Source: Ascidia mentula (taxonomy: Eukaryota; Chordata; Ascidiacea; Phlebobranchia; Ascidiidae). From it: 64,000 nucleotides of DNA. Below, one piece after another: positions 49,586-61,300 of this stretch. Made by a program: the position numbers and the translations under genes. Position 1 is the stretch's first letter, and each line of letters starts with the position of its first letter. The stretch lies in NCBI GenBank assembly GCA_947561715.1, contig OX387199.1, positions 6,267,001-6,331,000 on the forward strand, in the 5' to 3' direction. Under the pieces are notes generated by a model. The model worked only from the letters and a program-made list of their open reading frames with translations. It was not told where the DNA came from and ran no database searches.

Positions 49586-51007
49586 ATGGAAGGTCGAAGC
49601 CAAAAGCAATGCGAGTATAAGCAGTATGGAAGCACCGGACGGGCATACATATTTAACAACGTTGAGTTTCAGTTTCAAGGTAAAATGTGTAGATAACAGC
49701 ACAAATGGAAACTTGAAAACTATTTTTGCCAGGGCTTGAAACACGAGAAGGTTCAGACCAAGATGTGGAAAGTTTAATGCGAATACTTGCAGAGCTACAA
49801 TACCATACAACTGTTATGCGTAACTTGGGAATGTCCACATTTAAAAAGGTTAGTTTGTTTGGGATGAAACCACATTTTGTTTCTATACAACTTTAGGAAG
49901 TGGACTATATCGCAAGTCAGGATTACACCAACGAAACCAGCTTGGTAATGGTGTTTTTATCTCATGGAGATGGACAACATATTATGATGAACGATGGTAG
50001 ATATTTCATCAACGACATTCTTCAACAATTTCGTGGAGATGTTTGTCCAACTTTGTTGGGAAAACCGAAAATCTTTATTTTTCAAGTCAGTGGGTATTGA
50101 TTGTTATGTGATTTATGTCTAAGTAATTGCATTGCATAAACGGTGAAGGAAAACGTTTGTCGTATTGTAACTACTTATTGCATCACCAAATCACTGTAGA
50201 TATATTTTTTATAACCGTGCATCCACAACAATTTTCTTCAACAAGGCCTGTCGTGGTCGCGACATCGAAGTTTCGGTTCCCCATCGAGATCGTATGGTGA
50301 AAACTGATAGCTCAGCGTTGTTGAAATCCAAAGCTAACACTAACACGACAGTTGTTTGTGAAGACGGGGTTGGAATTTCAACATTGCCGGCGTGTTCGGA
50401 CTTTCTTATTTGCAATGCTGCAAGCCAGGGTCAGTACTTTATATTAACCACAGTTTAACGTGGTCTTCTAAAGTTCTATATGTCAAACCCGTACGTTGAT
50501 CTCGGAGTTATGAGCAGCGATTATTGGTTTTCAATAGCAAATCGTATCCGCTATCAGTTAAGGACTTGGTGTGTGAGATAAACTGCACGTACTAGAAGAA
50601 CATTGTGCAACGTTGTGATATATATTAACAAGTACAATTATATACGTACTGATCAGGTTACGTGAGTCACCGTCACCCGACAGAAGGGTCCTGGTACATT
50701 CAGACACTGGTCAAGGTTTTTAGAGACTATTTTAACGGTAAGATGCTGCAAAGTAAAATGTTGGACAATTTTTTGAATGATTTTCTTTTCAAAAGGAATT
50801 TCACCCAGGTACCACGACATCATTCGGCTGCTGACAGTTGTATCAAACGACGTAGCGAGGAAAGACGACAACGAAACACCGTCGGGGAGGCACCGTAGCG
50901 AAAGCGATGCTGTCATGTTTCCCACATCAACACAGATGCCTGCTTTTACCTCAAGCCTAACAAAACTGTTTTTTCTGCCACGAAAAACAAAGCAAATATA
51001 TTTGTGA
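49586..51007 (+). CDS. class E/F caspase, six exons, 291 aa (gene F)
   Basis: The only intact member of its class. Exons: 49586-49679, 49733-49848, 49897-50085, 50246-50429, 50657-50737, 50796-51007, summing to 876 nt without stops and all GT-AG. Landmarks are the P1-pocket Arg in ETREGSDQD, His93 in FLSHGDG, Cys135 in QACRG, a linker with MVKTD and VVCED candidate cleavage sites, Arg200 in SHRHPTEGSWYIQ (Trp retained) and the tail SSLTKLFFLPRK. The linker-proximal motif is PACSDF where E and the class A paralogues have PAGSDF. Opposite in orientation to E and E' but sharing their 5' flank. The short N-terminus suggests an executioner type. Confidence 0.88.
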
Positions 51008-51751
51008 TTATTTTGTATGGAACGAATGGTAAAATGTCTCATGGGATATGTCAACACGAAAATATAGTGATGGAGCCGAATCGGAATATTTATTGACGCC
51101 GTGAATTCTAATGGTGGGATTGTTTACCTAAACTGACTATATAGTTTGTGTTGTGTCATTCCATCGACAATGGACAATTTTAATCGCCGATGATTAAATT
51201 TGAGTTTGGTACATTGTATGTGTCTTCGTTGTCTATGTTGAAATTGACGTAATATTGTAGTGCATCTGACTTTTCGGGTTTGTTGGTGCCCATACATTGA
51301 ACAAACCGAACAGACAATTTTTACAGATGTATATTTACCTGTTTGCCGGATTTGTGTAATACAGCTTACATAAAATGCCCGCATGTGATTATGCATTTTA
51401 TTTTATTATAAAAATATATATGCCCTTTTTTTGGATGGTTCTTTTCAACATATAATTGTAAAGGGCATCAATGTAATAAAAAATTCAAGAAATACCTTTA
51501 TCCAGGATATAACGAACATTTATGTGAGGATTAGTTGTGTTGCGCCATCGGGTTTAGATTTGGTTGAGTTCTGAAACATCGAAACAAACGATTGGAATGG
51601 CACGACATTGTGAAACTTTAGGAGTCCACACTTGTATTTATATTATTACGCTATTTCCTTTTCATTTTTTACTTTGAAGGTAGAAACTTGCCTATTGAAG
51701 GTAGAAACGAGAGAACGGTGTAATTTCTTTGCGTCTCACAATCGCATTTTT

Positions 51752-51792
51752 CGAATCTTATCACATGGAAGCGATGGAGTCATTTATGAGCA
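51752..51792 (+). pseudogene. class G caspase exon 3 scrap
   Basis: About 40 bases encode RILSHGSDGVIYE, matching the catalytic-His strand of class G exon 3. It is surrounded by unrelated sequence; no other exon is nearby. Confidence 0.6.
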
Positions 51793-52302
51793 ACATTTTT
51801 ACATTCTTTGCATTTTTTTTTTGTAGTCATTTGTTTTGCTCACATACGTATGACCCTCAGTGATAAAAGTATGGTGACCCTTGGGCTGGACAAACGAAAT
51901 GATCAGTCTATACGTTCATCACAGACACAAGGTGGCGGAAAAGAGCTACAATTATAAGAAGGTGCACACTGCGGATTACACCTTGTTTCTTCAAACTTAT
52001 GATTTATCCTTACAACAAGACGCATGTGGAATTAAATCTTTGCTCAGAATTGTGTTCAAATCCGAGAGCGGAAAAACCAAGGTGTTGCGCAAAAGCAATT
52101 AATTTGGCGCGAAAGAACTCAATACTGCATTTGCTCAAGCAAATAAAAATCTTCTTGCCGTCACGTGACATCCAAAAGCAATGAACTGACGACATTTTGA
52201 CTGTCAATCACCTGGATGAAATTGTATTGTGGATGTGGGCTAACGATGCGGTCGGCAACAAAATCAAGTCCAGCCTATTCAAATGTGATGAGAAAGTTAG
52301 TG

Positions 52303-52412
52303 GTGTGTAAACCCATAACACAACCCTATCGTCCTTGGGTGCCAGGGTGTAAATTGTGGGACCCCACACGAAGAAATTAACTGTCAGACCTAACGGAACG
52401 ACCAAGAGTCTT
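52303..52412. repeat. gamma repeat core, copy 4
   Basis: Homologous to 32489-32599. It is part of a larger block (about 51840-53420) that resembles 46820-48810. Confidence 0.7.
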
Positions 52413-53440
52413 GTTTTCGTCCAAAACATGAGTAAAGTCATGGCATCAACAACAATAACGAATTACTTTCCAGACATGTTTGGAAGTTACTATAATGCTG
52501 AATCCGCAACCATCTGGTGCAGGATTTATAGCTAATTTGGTGCAAGATTTTTTCTCTGCAAAAACCCACAACCAAAATGTTACAACCAAACTTGTTTGTG
52601 AATATTTTGCAATTTTGAAAGATGACTTTCTTTGAGCTTTTCTGTTACGGACCAGACAGTTCCGCCTTGGGATAAACCTACGCAAATCAATAGATATTGA
52701 ATCATATTAGAGCAACTACCGAATTATTAAAGATTATTTTTGGATTTAAGCACAGAAACATATCTTTTACAGAGAAAATCCACGTAAGATCAACCTTTCT
52801 GACGATAAGGGTCAGGTGTTAAATATAGAGATGAGTCCAGAGATACGTCAATGTGGAAGGGAGGGCAGTGGAGTATGAACCCCAAAACAACCGGTATCAT
52901 TGGTGTGGAATGCGATGGCCCAGCGTAAATAGAAATCCACATATAATAGCTACAAAGTAACTCGAAAAGCTGCTACACAAAATATTTGCGAGGGAGCATA
53001 TGTTGGATACAACAACCAATATCCGGGGCACGCCCAGGAGAAGGGTTGCATTCGTGGGGTTTCTGGTCTCGTTACCCGCTCAATCAATTGAAGTATTGTG
53101 AAAACAAACAAAATCAATGCTGTCTTTTCTCCTCGCGAAAAATTCAGAAGTATTGTACAGTGTTCACCTATAACCAGAAATATCAAGAAAATGTCAAAAA
53201 TTCTAAAATATAAAATGCAAGTAAATTCAACCCGATATGACAAACGAAAAATGAAATAAATATCTTTAATACTAGTGCCATTAGTGCAGTACATTCAAAA
53301 TTCTTGTTATTTTTGTTGAACAACAAGGATATTGCGTCCCAAACCATGCGTCAATCCCAAAATAGTGATCATGACACAATAATAATACACTTTGGATAGT
53401 CAGAAAATTACTTATAAGTTCCATTGCTTTATCCTACCTC

Positions 53441-53531
53441 GGGTCAACACACCGGGATTCGAACCCAGGATGGCACGAATCCCGATTCTCTTCTTTGTAT
53501 GTGGGCCGGACACTGATCGATCGTCCGCTAA
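53441..53531 (-). mobile_element. tRNA-derived-like SINE, copy 2
   Basis: Minus strand: CTGGGTTCGAATCCCGG forms a good T-arm with a B box. It is preceded by ATCGGGATTCGTG and CAGTGTCCGGCCCACATAC, as in 42527-42706. No cloverleaf acceptor stem or anticodon arm can be drawn, so it is a SINE head rather than a tRNA gene. The homologous sequence near 48800 lacks it. Confidence 0.6.
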
Positions 53532-54102
53532 AATTTAATACGTTGTTCGCATTGATGCTCACGGAAGCCTGTCGTACACCACAAGTGGTAGGCTTGCCAA
53601 AGGGGGTTATCAATGCCTGAAGAGATCAATGTTTTTTGTAACGACTCCTTTAATGTTGTAACATATGTTTTTATAAGGGTAAATAGGCCTAGCGTTTGTG
53701 ATGGAAACAAGGACGAATTAGAGTCTGGCTGCATGAGTAAATCTTTGCAAATGTTTATTTCTCGTATATCCACGTCAATAAAATCGGTTCTTTCTCCTCT
53801 TTCTGGAACACACACATGGCAAAGTGGAATCCCCCTTAACATCAGATTGTGGTGTGGGTGCCGATTTGCTGACCTGACAAGTGATAACCAAACATTGTGG
53901 TATGGAGGACTGGAGATCTGTATGTGGAGAGTCTGTGGATCAAGCGATTCGCCACGGGTGGTCTGAAAAGCTCACAAATTCGCATGTTCGGGTTCCGACC
54001 AAGACGGATGGTGTTTGATAAGTACATATCGAGCCTGAAGCCAAATGCCACAAGACGCGGGTTGTCTGATAAATGAAGTCTTCCTGTCTGCGTCCGCTGC
54101 AT
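53528..54102. other. overlapping unrecognised ORFs on both strands
   Basis: Minus-strand ORFs 53842-54102 and 53528-53842, and a plus-strand ORF 53613-53966, all of about 85-117 codons. None resembles a known family and the frames exclude one another. Composition is balanced and single-copy within the window. It may be an exon or an old transposon piece. Confidence 0.2.
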
Positions 54103-54521
54103 TAAGTTTTGCTTCTGGAGTCCAAGATGAAGTCAGTTTTCAGCACAGTTTGTGTCGTGTGGAATTCGTACCGGGCCTTGACCCCAGATCAATATGAATG
54201 TCTTTACTCCCCAAAGGATAACGTTTTTGGGTGACGAAAAATTGGAATATTAAACACAGGTGAACATGTATGCCAGCGGAATAAACCATTTTTCTTTTAT
54301 GTATATTTATTATCAGGCCCAAACCGGCATAATTTTGACTCACGACCGCAAAAGATTCCAAAAATTCTATGCCCACAAAGGGCAAGAAAATTCAACACAA
54401 CATTTAAGCAACGTCGCTCTCCCGCCGAAAAACGCAATTCAGCCGCGTGTTCAAGTAAACCGCAATTCACACGACGGCGGTTGAACAAACATTGGAGAGA
54501 ACCAACGCCGAATGGCCGTGA

Positions 54522-54737
54522 AACGTTACGACCGCTGTATTCATCATAGCGGACGCCACCGGCGAGGTGCTGCGGCCGTGGCGGGTTCCTATTGCCAACA
54601 GGCGGTTCTCTTTCAAACACTTGGACGGAGACGTGTTTATATATGTGTACCGGCGATATTTCTCGATGGAGCGCGCGACTGGTTTGATGGACGGGGAGTC
54701 TCGCGAGTCCCCAGGACTTTTAAACAGCCTTTGTTAA
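54522..54737 (+). CDS. possible coding segment in GC-rich island
   Basis: An open frame of 71 codons in clearly GC-richer sequence. Its product looks protein-like, with DATGEVLRPWRVPIANRRFSF then DGDVFIYVYRRYFSMERA. It begins after a TGA with no obvious start codon or acceptor and ends at TAA. No family is recognised. A competing plus-strand ORF (54512-54802) is highly basic and less convincing. Confidence 0.25.
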   Translation, partial: NVTTAVFIIADATGEVLRPWRVPIANRRFSFKHLDGDVFIYVYRRYFSMERATGLMDGESRESPGLLNSLC

Positions 54738-54802
54738 AGCACTTCCATCCAGACGGCCTCCCGCAGCTTCCTGGCAAGAGACGGTGTCTCAGCGGAAATT
54801 GA

Positions 54803-57800
54803 ATGCTTTAAAATTAACTGCTCGGTGCCTGTTCTTTTTGTGATTGTGTTTGTGTAAGGCTCGAAACAAATCAATGGTGGTTTGCGTTGTACGTTCGCGC
54901 ACATTTACAAATTGTCATTAGGGCTGAAAATTATGCAATTTGTATGCCAAGGAAACAAAGTCTTAACTCTCATTTGCCATATCAATTGCGGGATTACTGT
55001 TCCTCGTTCACCTGTATACAAAATATAAATTGCAACAAATAATGGCGCAAAAAACGAAGTTGCCTGCCCGTTGAAGGAGAACGTTGTCATGTTACACGTC
55101 ACAGAGATGACAAATTAGACGCAAAAAGTTTGTTACGTATAATGGTAAACTGTATATTTCCTAGCTCCTGTCACGTCAAAGCACAATTGCAATAAACGTT
55201 TTGAGGATTTAAATAACTTTTGTGTTGACTGACACAACTACGTCGAAACAAGCCATAAAAGACACATTCAACTTCAAGACAAGTTCAAGACCCAAATGAA
55301 CAGGAAATGTCGAAACGGTCATTATCGCTCAATCAACAGCTTACAATCAGACGAATAAAGAGTCGTTGTACTTCGAACACTCGTCGGCTGTGACGCGACA
55401 TCAACCAGGCGCGTGAACTTCCTAATTCCAAGTCACGTGACACAGGTCGCGCGTGCGTTTGTGACGCAGCACAGGAATTGGCGCCCTAAAATAGGCTGCA
55501 GTTTGCATTTATTTGGGCATTATGTGATTTATTGCAGACGTCAAAGCCAGACAGATGGTGACCGGATCTTGCTGCCCTGTTTATGCTAAAACATCGGCAC
55601 GAATCGGAAAGGCGTGATTCGTTGTTGAATGTAGCTAATTTGCCTTCATACATATCAAGTGAGCATGACGTGGTTTTTCAATTCGAGCGTGGGAACAACA
55701 TTGCTTACGAGTCGTTCGCACGCCTCAGCAAAGTTGTGACCAGATTTATACCGAGAACGTGTCGGTAAAACGCCTAAAATTGAATAAAAAAAATATTCCA
55801 GCAAATTTATTAATCCATAAAGATATAAACCCTTAATGTTTAAATACAGAAAAAATATTTGTTTCAGTTACGGGCACTTGATCCGATAAATTTTATGGTT
55901 TTATCAGATCCAATGTCATTTTATTTCATTGTTTGTTTGTTTGTTTGTTTTTATCCGAGAAGTACTGTTTTGCACAAACTACAAAAGATTTGATTTCATT
56001 TGACGTAAGATCTCTTCTGCAGTGATTATAAAATTGTCCCCCCGCCCCTAAAAAGGCGCTGTTTATACTGCACGTATTAGTATTTATACAAACAAAAAGT
56101 GTTCTTCAGATGTTACATAAATGTCTTGAAATGTTTGGAAAGTATCTTTAAGATTCAACAAACATAACGCCGGTCAGGATTTAGACCAAACACAGATCGT
56201 TGTCAGGTCAGCTGTGATTCACAAACCCAAAAGAGCATTTCTCGTAACCGACCTCATTAACAACTACTACAACATGGAAAATGTGTACATAACTCGCTAT
56301 CTTGTTTGCATTTTCCCACACATTGCCTGCGAGTCAACAGAACGTTCGCGTGGGGATATGTGGGAGGCCTGACAGCTGACGTGTGGGATTTTTTTATTAG
56401 ATGATGGCGTTCGTGTCCCTTACATTAAAAAAGAAGCTTCCAGCGAATATAAAATATCAAACTTATTCTAAATGGTACATTATTGGATTTCGAAGACGAC
56501 TTCTTCTGGCTACTGGTACACTCAAAAAACGTCGAACAACGCACGAAAAACGTCGAGGATTTATTTCGTTTTTTACTTAAGTGCGACGACAAGTCTGTTC
56601 ATACTTTCGCCTGTTTGCTCAACACAAAGTAAAGGTGCGATATATAACTCCTTTCTCCACCATCCGATTTCGAAATCAGCTTCCGGACACCTGTTGAATT
56701 ACGACAGATATCTAAGCCCGGTCAACGGGTGTTGTTGAACTCTTGTAGGGGTGAAAAGAAGCCTCGAACAGCAAACTTGTGTCACCGTTGACGCGACAAA
56801 AACTAAATCATCATCAAGCTTGTGGCTACACTACTTGACAACGTGTTAATATGCGATCCACAGGTGTTGTGTAGCTATGTGTTTTGCAATGGTAACGACA
56901 TTACGGACGTTGAACCGTAGAGTAAAGTATAGTGAAGTTTTACACCTCACTTTTACTTACCTTCTACGTGCAGGCGTCAGCGTACCACACAGTATTTAAC
57001 AGCCGCAGTAAACCGCCTGTCGTTGTCGACGTTGCTTAAAAAATGGGGTAGTTGGCGGGTAACGTTCTCTAGAGCGCAAAACAAGTTGTATAGCTGATGG
57101 AATACACGTTAAATTCGTCAGCGTCTATCAATCCTCACCCCTGTCACAACAGCTGTCGATGGAAGGATCCCGCGCCTTTGTGAATTTGAGGAATGAGGGT
57201 CACTGGACACGGGGCCAAACGGCCCAGTTAGGTTCGCATACACCAACTGTCCAGGAAACCTGATAACTCTTTGCCCTGTATCAGAACTACATATTTTTTG
57301 TTTTATATAAAAAATATGTTAAGGTGCATACTATTGCTGAATTTACAATGGTGAAATTATTGTTAAGGTAGTTTCTACTGATCCTTTTGCAAACTACTAC
57401 CATACTTCCAACCAAACATTTATTATAGAAGAAAAAGTAGATCCACTTGCAAACAATCATATTTGAAAAATTGACTATATGAAAGCATTGCAGCCAATTT
57501 TGCTTGTGGAATATTACCATAATAAATGACATTTTACGAACAATTGCTTTCAAATAAACAACAAATTACTAAGACCAAAGTAGAGGACTCAGAAAAAATC
57601 GCAGACATTACTAAGCAAAGGCGGCGATACAGTAAAGACCAAAGCAGCGATTCATGTGGCAGATGGTTTATTTGTCTATGTCAGAATGCGAATTTCTCTC
57701 TTTACACCAAAGGTTTTATCCGAACAGCGGGTCTCCGCGGGATCAAGAGGGTCGGGTGAGTTCTTTACACGAGAAACTCTGCGGTTTGAATACTTTTCAA

Positions 57801-58100
57801 ATGACTGCTACGTTATTTTTTGATCTACAAGGTAACGCTTTGCACTAACTTGTTGCTCGATTTTTATTGAAAAGATTGCAATACCATAAACCTAATTGAA
57901 TTCCCTATTTATTTGTCGTACTCAGAATAAACTAAAACCAACGTTGTAAAATCGAAAAGTAAAACGTAAGACAAAAATAAAATCAATGGCAAGGCCGGCA
58001 CAATTTTGAAATTTTACTTCAAAGCTTATTTCATGCAGTTTTCTTGTTCTTAGGCGTTTCTCAAAGACGGGTGAGTATTCCAAATTTGCTTATTCCGAGT
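54803..58100. other. single-copy sequence without a recognised gene
   Basis: Includes several CACGTG-type palindromes near 55435 and a (GTTT)5 microsatellite at 55931-55950. Short ORFs lack family signatures and conserved splice context. Confidence 0.5.
55931..55950. repeat. (GTTT)5 microsatellite
   Basis: Five perfect tetranucleotide repeats. Confidence 0.9.
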
Positions 58101-58138
58101 GCTAAGCTGACTAAGAGAATAGCAGTCACGAATTTGTA

Positions 58139-58320
58139 GACAACCAATCACTGAAGTCGGGAACGGTAATTAAGAGCGCGCGCGACCACAACCCAACGGA
58201 ATCCCGCCATCTGCGACCAAGGAATGGGAAAAACAAAGACCAATCACCGACTGACACGAATTTTCAATTGGAAATGAGGCGCGTTAAATGAAATCACATG
58301 GTCACGGGCCAACCAATCAG
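58139..58320. promoter_or_regulatory. cluster of three CCAATCA boxes
   Basis: CCAAT at 58144-58148, 58240-58244 and 58313-58317, each followed by CA, in GC-richer sequence that includes a GCGCGCGCG run near 58178. This is consistent with NF-Y-type promoter elements. No downstream gene was identified. Confidence 0.3.
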
Positions 58321-61300
58321 AATGCGAGAAGGATCAAGTTGAAAGAGAAAGATCGACCGCTTTGCCTTTGAACATTTCCCAAGGCATGCGACTCGCTACT
58401 AGAAGTGAGTCATCAGTCAAAGGCCAAATGGACGCCGGCCCTGGTGGGTCTAGACTAATCGGTCACGGGAAAAATTTAAAAATAATTCACGCTGTGGCCC
58501 AAAAATACCTTCTCACGGAAAAAAGGTATTTTTTATCGTCGGTCGGAGTTTGGGGAAAGAGCGTCGAGTTGTTTTGCTTAGCTCATCAGCTACTGTTTTG
58601 CTGAGTCACTAATCGCGTAAACAGTGGAAGGGGCAGGGACATGGGCGCGATTGGCAATGTTGAGAAACTCCGGTGTTTCCATATGCGTGTACTATGACGG
58701 GGAAAACCAGTCACACTGGTTTATATCCACTTTTTTATAAATATATCTTCTTACAAAAATAAGTAAGTCGTGAAATTTAACAAGTTGTCGAAGAGCAAAC
58801 CTAAAGTCACTTGTCTTTCAGTTGTTCTAATAAATCAGATACCAAGTCCTTTACCATGAGACTGTCGGGAGAGTCCCATACATCTTTTTAAGAGTTCTAT
58901 TTTCTCGTGAAATTTAATGTGTATAAATGCACGCTGCCAGGATAATTAAAAGCCTTGTGAGTTAAAAAAGTTTATTGTGAAACATAAACACAGTGTAGCG
59001 ACGGGCTTTTGTAATATTTGAAGTGGTAAAGAAGAGAAAAAAATTTGCAAAAATTTGAAATACCATTTTACAAAACTCGATTTTACGTAACGAACAGCAA
59101 ATTGACCAGTTTTGAAATACTAGGAAACAACGTATTCCCAGAATATCAAAAACAATATGCCCGTTTCTCATCACACCTCACTTTCTCCTTTACCAATCAT
59201 GACTGCTGGTTGATTCAAGAACAAGACGCACTTGCCACGTTACATACAAAAACGAGAAAACCGCACTAAGCTCGGTCATCAGTTAACGAAAACTCGACAA
59301 CTTCTGGTTTTGTAACATGAATCACAAACTTACGGAAAAGTTCAACTAAACCTGATGACAACCTGAAAAAATCCTGAGGAAATTTGTGAGAGCAAAGATC
59401 ACATGTTTCTTTGCGTTTAAGTCATGTTGCCATTTTCGTCAAAGTATTTTGGAGAGAAATTGTACGCACACATGTAGTAAATTCGTTTTTTTCGTTGTTT
59501 TTTTGTTTTTTATTTGGGCTCACCATGGAACGCATAGACGACAAAAAATAATGCTTAAAAGAAAAATGTGTATTGTTCCATGTATTCCTGCATTTCAATT
59601 TTATGCCTTTGGTTGTTTTTCTACAATTCAATGTACTTCAGGGTTAAAAGTATTGCTTAAACACACCTTATTTTACCGTAGCGACAATCACAATATTTTC
59701 GAAATCATTTAGTCACAGCCACAGCCAATCAACACAATAAAGCGCCTTTCTCCATAAATTGCGACCTCATTGTTACATCCGGTCACCATGGTAAAGTGCC
59801 CAAACGTCCACATCGCGAAAACGAAACGATTCTGGACAAATAACCTTCCTGCGAGCAACAATAACGACCTTGCTACAAATTTGCAGCGCAATAACGATGG
59901 GAGACGTAGGCACGCGTCACCAAACTCCACGCGCTCCGTCATAGCATAGGCACACATACGTTTGTTTGTCGTAGCCGTGTTTGATTTTACCTTACGTGAG
60001 GCATGAACGGAGACAGTTATTTGGAGAATGTATATCGTGCCGCTTTTTCTGTTGAATTCCTATTTTCAACGCGTATTGAGGAGGGAAAGCTACCAAGTTT
60101 GGAATGTTTCTTGCATTCGATGACGCACAGCTTTTACTTATATCCATGCGTGCAAACTTTACAGTTCAAAATAACTTATTGTGAGCAAATGCGCTGAATG
60201 GGCACATCACGTGGTCATAGGCTATTGATCGGTTCTGGAGTGTGAAGCAGTTCCGTCCCCGCTTTGTCGAAGTCTATTTTCGAAGAAAAAAATATTTTGT
60301 CTCTATGGCAGCGCAACAAGCTAATTGCCTTTTACACATTTCACAATCAGCACCTGAATGTTGGGGAAAATCACTGCTTTTATCCACGGCAAAACACGTT
60401 CACGTTTCACACCCCAGCACCTGCACCAAAACACGTGATCTTTAAATAGCAATTTGATTAATTAGCTGGATGCTATCTTGACCATTTTGCTTTAAGTTAT
60501 TGCGTGCAAGGTAATCATTTGCTGCCATGTGCAGTTTTTACACGAAATATATTCTAAGGGTGTGCATACGGTTGGCCATCACATAACGAATAGAGTTTCA
60601 CATCACATTACGAAAGCAACGAAAGGGGGTAACCAGTCGTTTATGTACACAACGGGTGAAATCGCAAACAAGAGAAAAAATATTTGGAACAAAAGAGGAA
60701 CAGGTTTACCGTCTTTAAACATAACGTAATTTTTCGTGGCTGGAAGTTTCAATGACGATACCCAAACACAATGCGGGTTACAACACAATGTATGAAACAA
60801 GATAGGGTTCCAAGACCGCAGTAACGTAACAGCAACAAAACCATTGTCATTACGTCAGCGTATACAAGTTGACGGTATAACTAATTATTGGCACACCTGC
60901 GAACCTAAAACAGAAAATGACAATCGTTATTACCTTTTATTATGTCGGCATCTAAGCAGTCTGGCCATTGTAAAACTCCCGTGTTCGGCATATTAGGGTA
61001 TGTTAACATTACGTATGTCAGTATACTATTTGGTGACGGAAAAGCCATCACGACAAAGGAGGTTGACGTCGTGGAAAGTGTCAATGTAACCAACTTCCTG
61101 CCCGTATTACGTACAGAAAATCTGCCTACGTTCAGCGTTTATCATAAACAACTAAAGCAAGTAAACAAAAAGGCTTTGCCTTATATTTGTAATTTTGTTA
61201 CAGTGTTAGCATGTCGGGTGAACACGCTTTGCTGCAGGTGACAAAATTTGTTTGAGCAATTTGGGCTTGTATTCAGTAAGTCGACGTTGGGAGAAATGGT

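Noticed and set aside
50653..51057. 134-codon minus-strand ORF
   Set aside because: It is the antisense shadow of exons 5 and 6 of gene F.
53441..53531. Functional tRNA gene
   Set aside because: Only the T-arm and B box are convincing; no acceptor stem or anticodon arm pairs. A related element at 42.6 kb supports a SINE.
59386..59712. 108-codon plus-strand ORF
   Set aside because: Low-complexity Phe/Cys-rich translation of AT-rich DNA, with no homologue or splice support.
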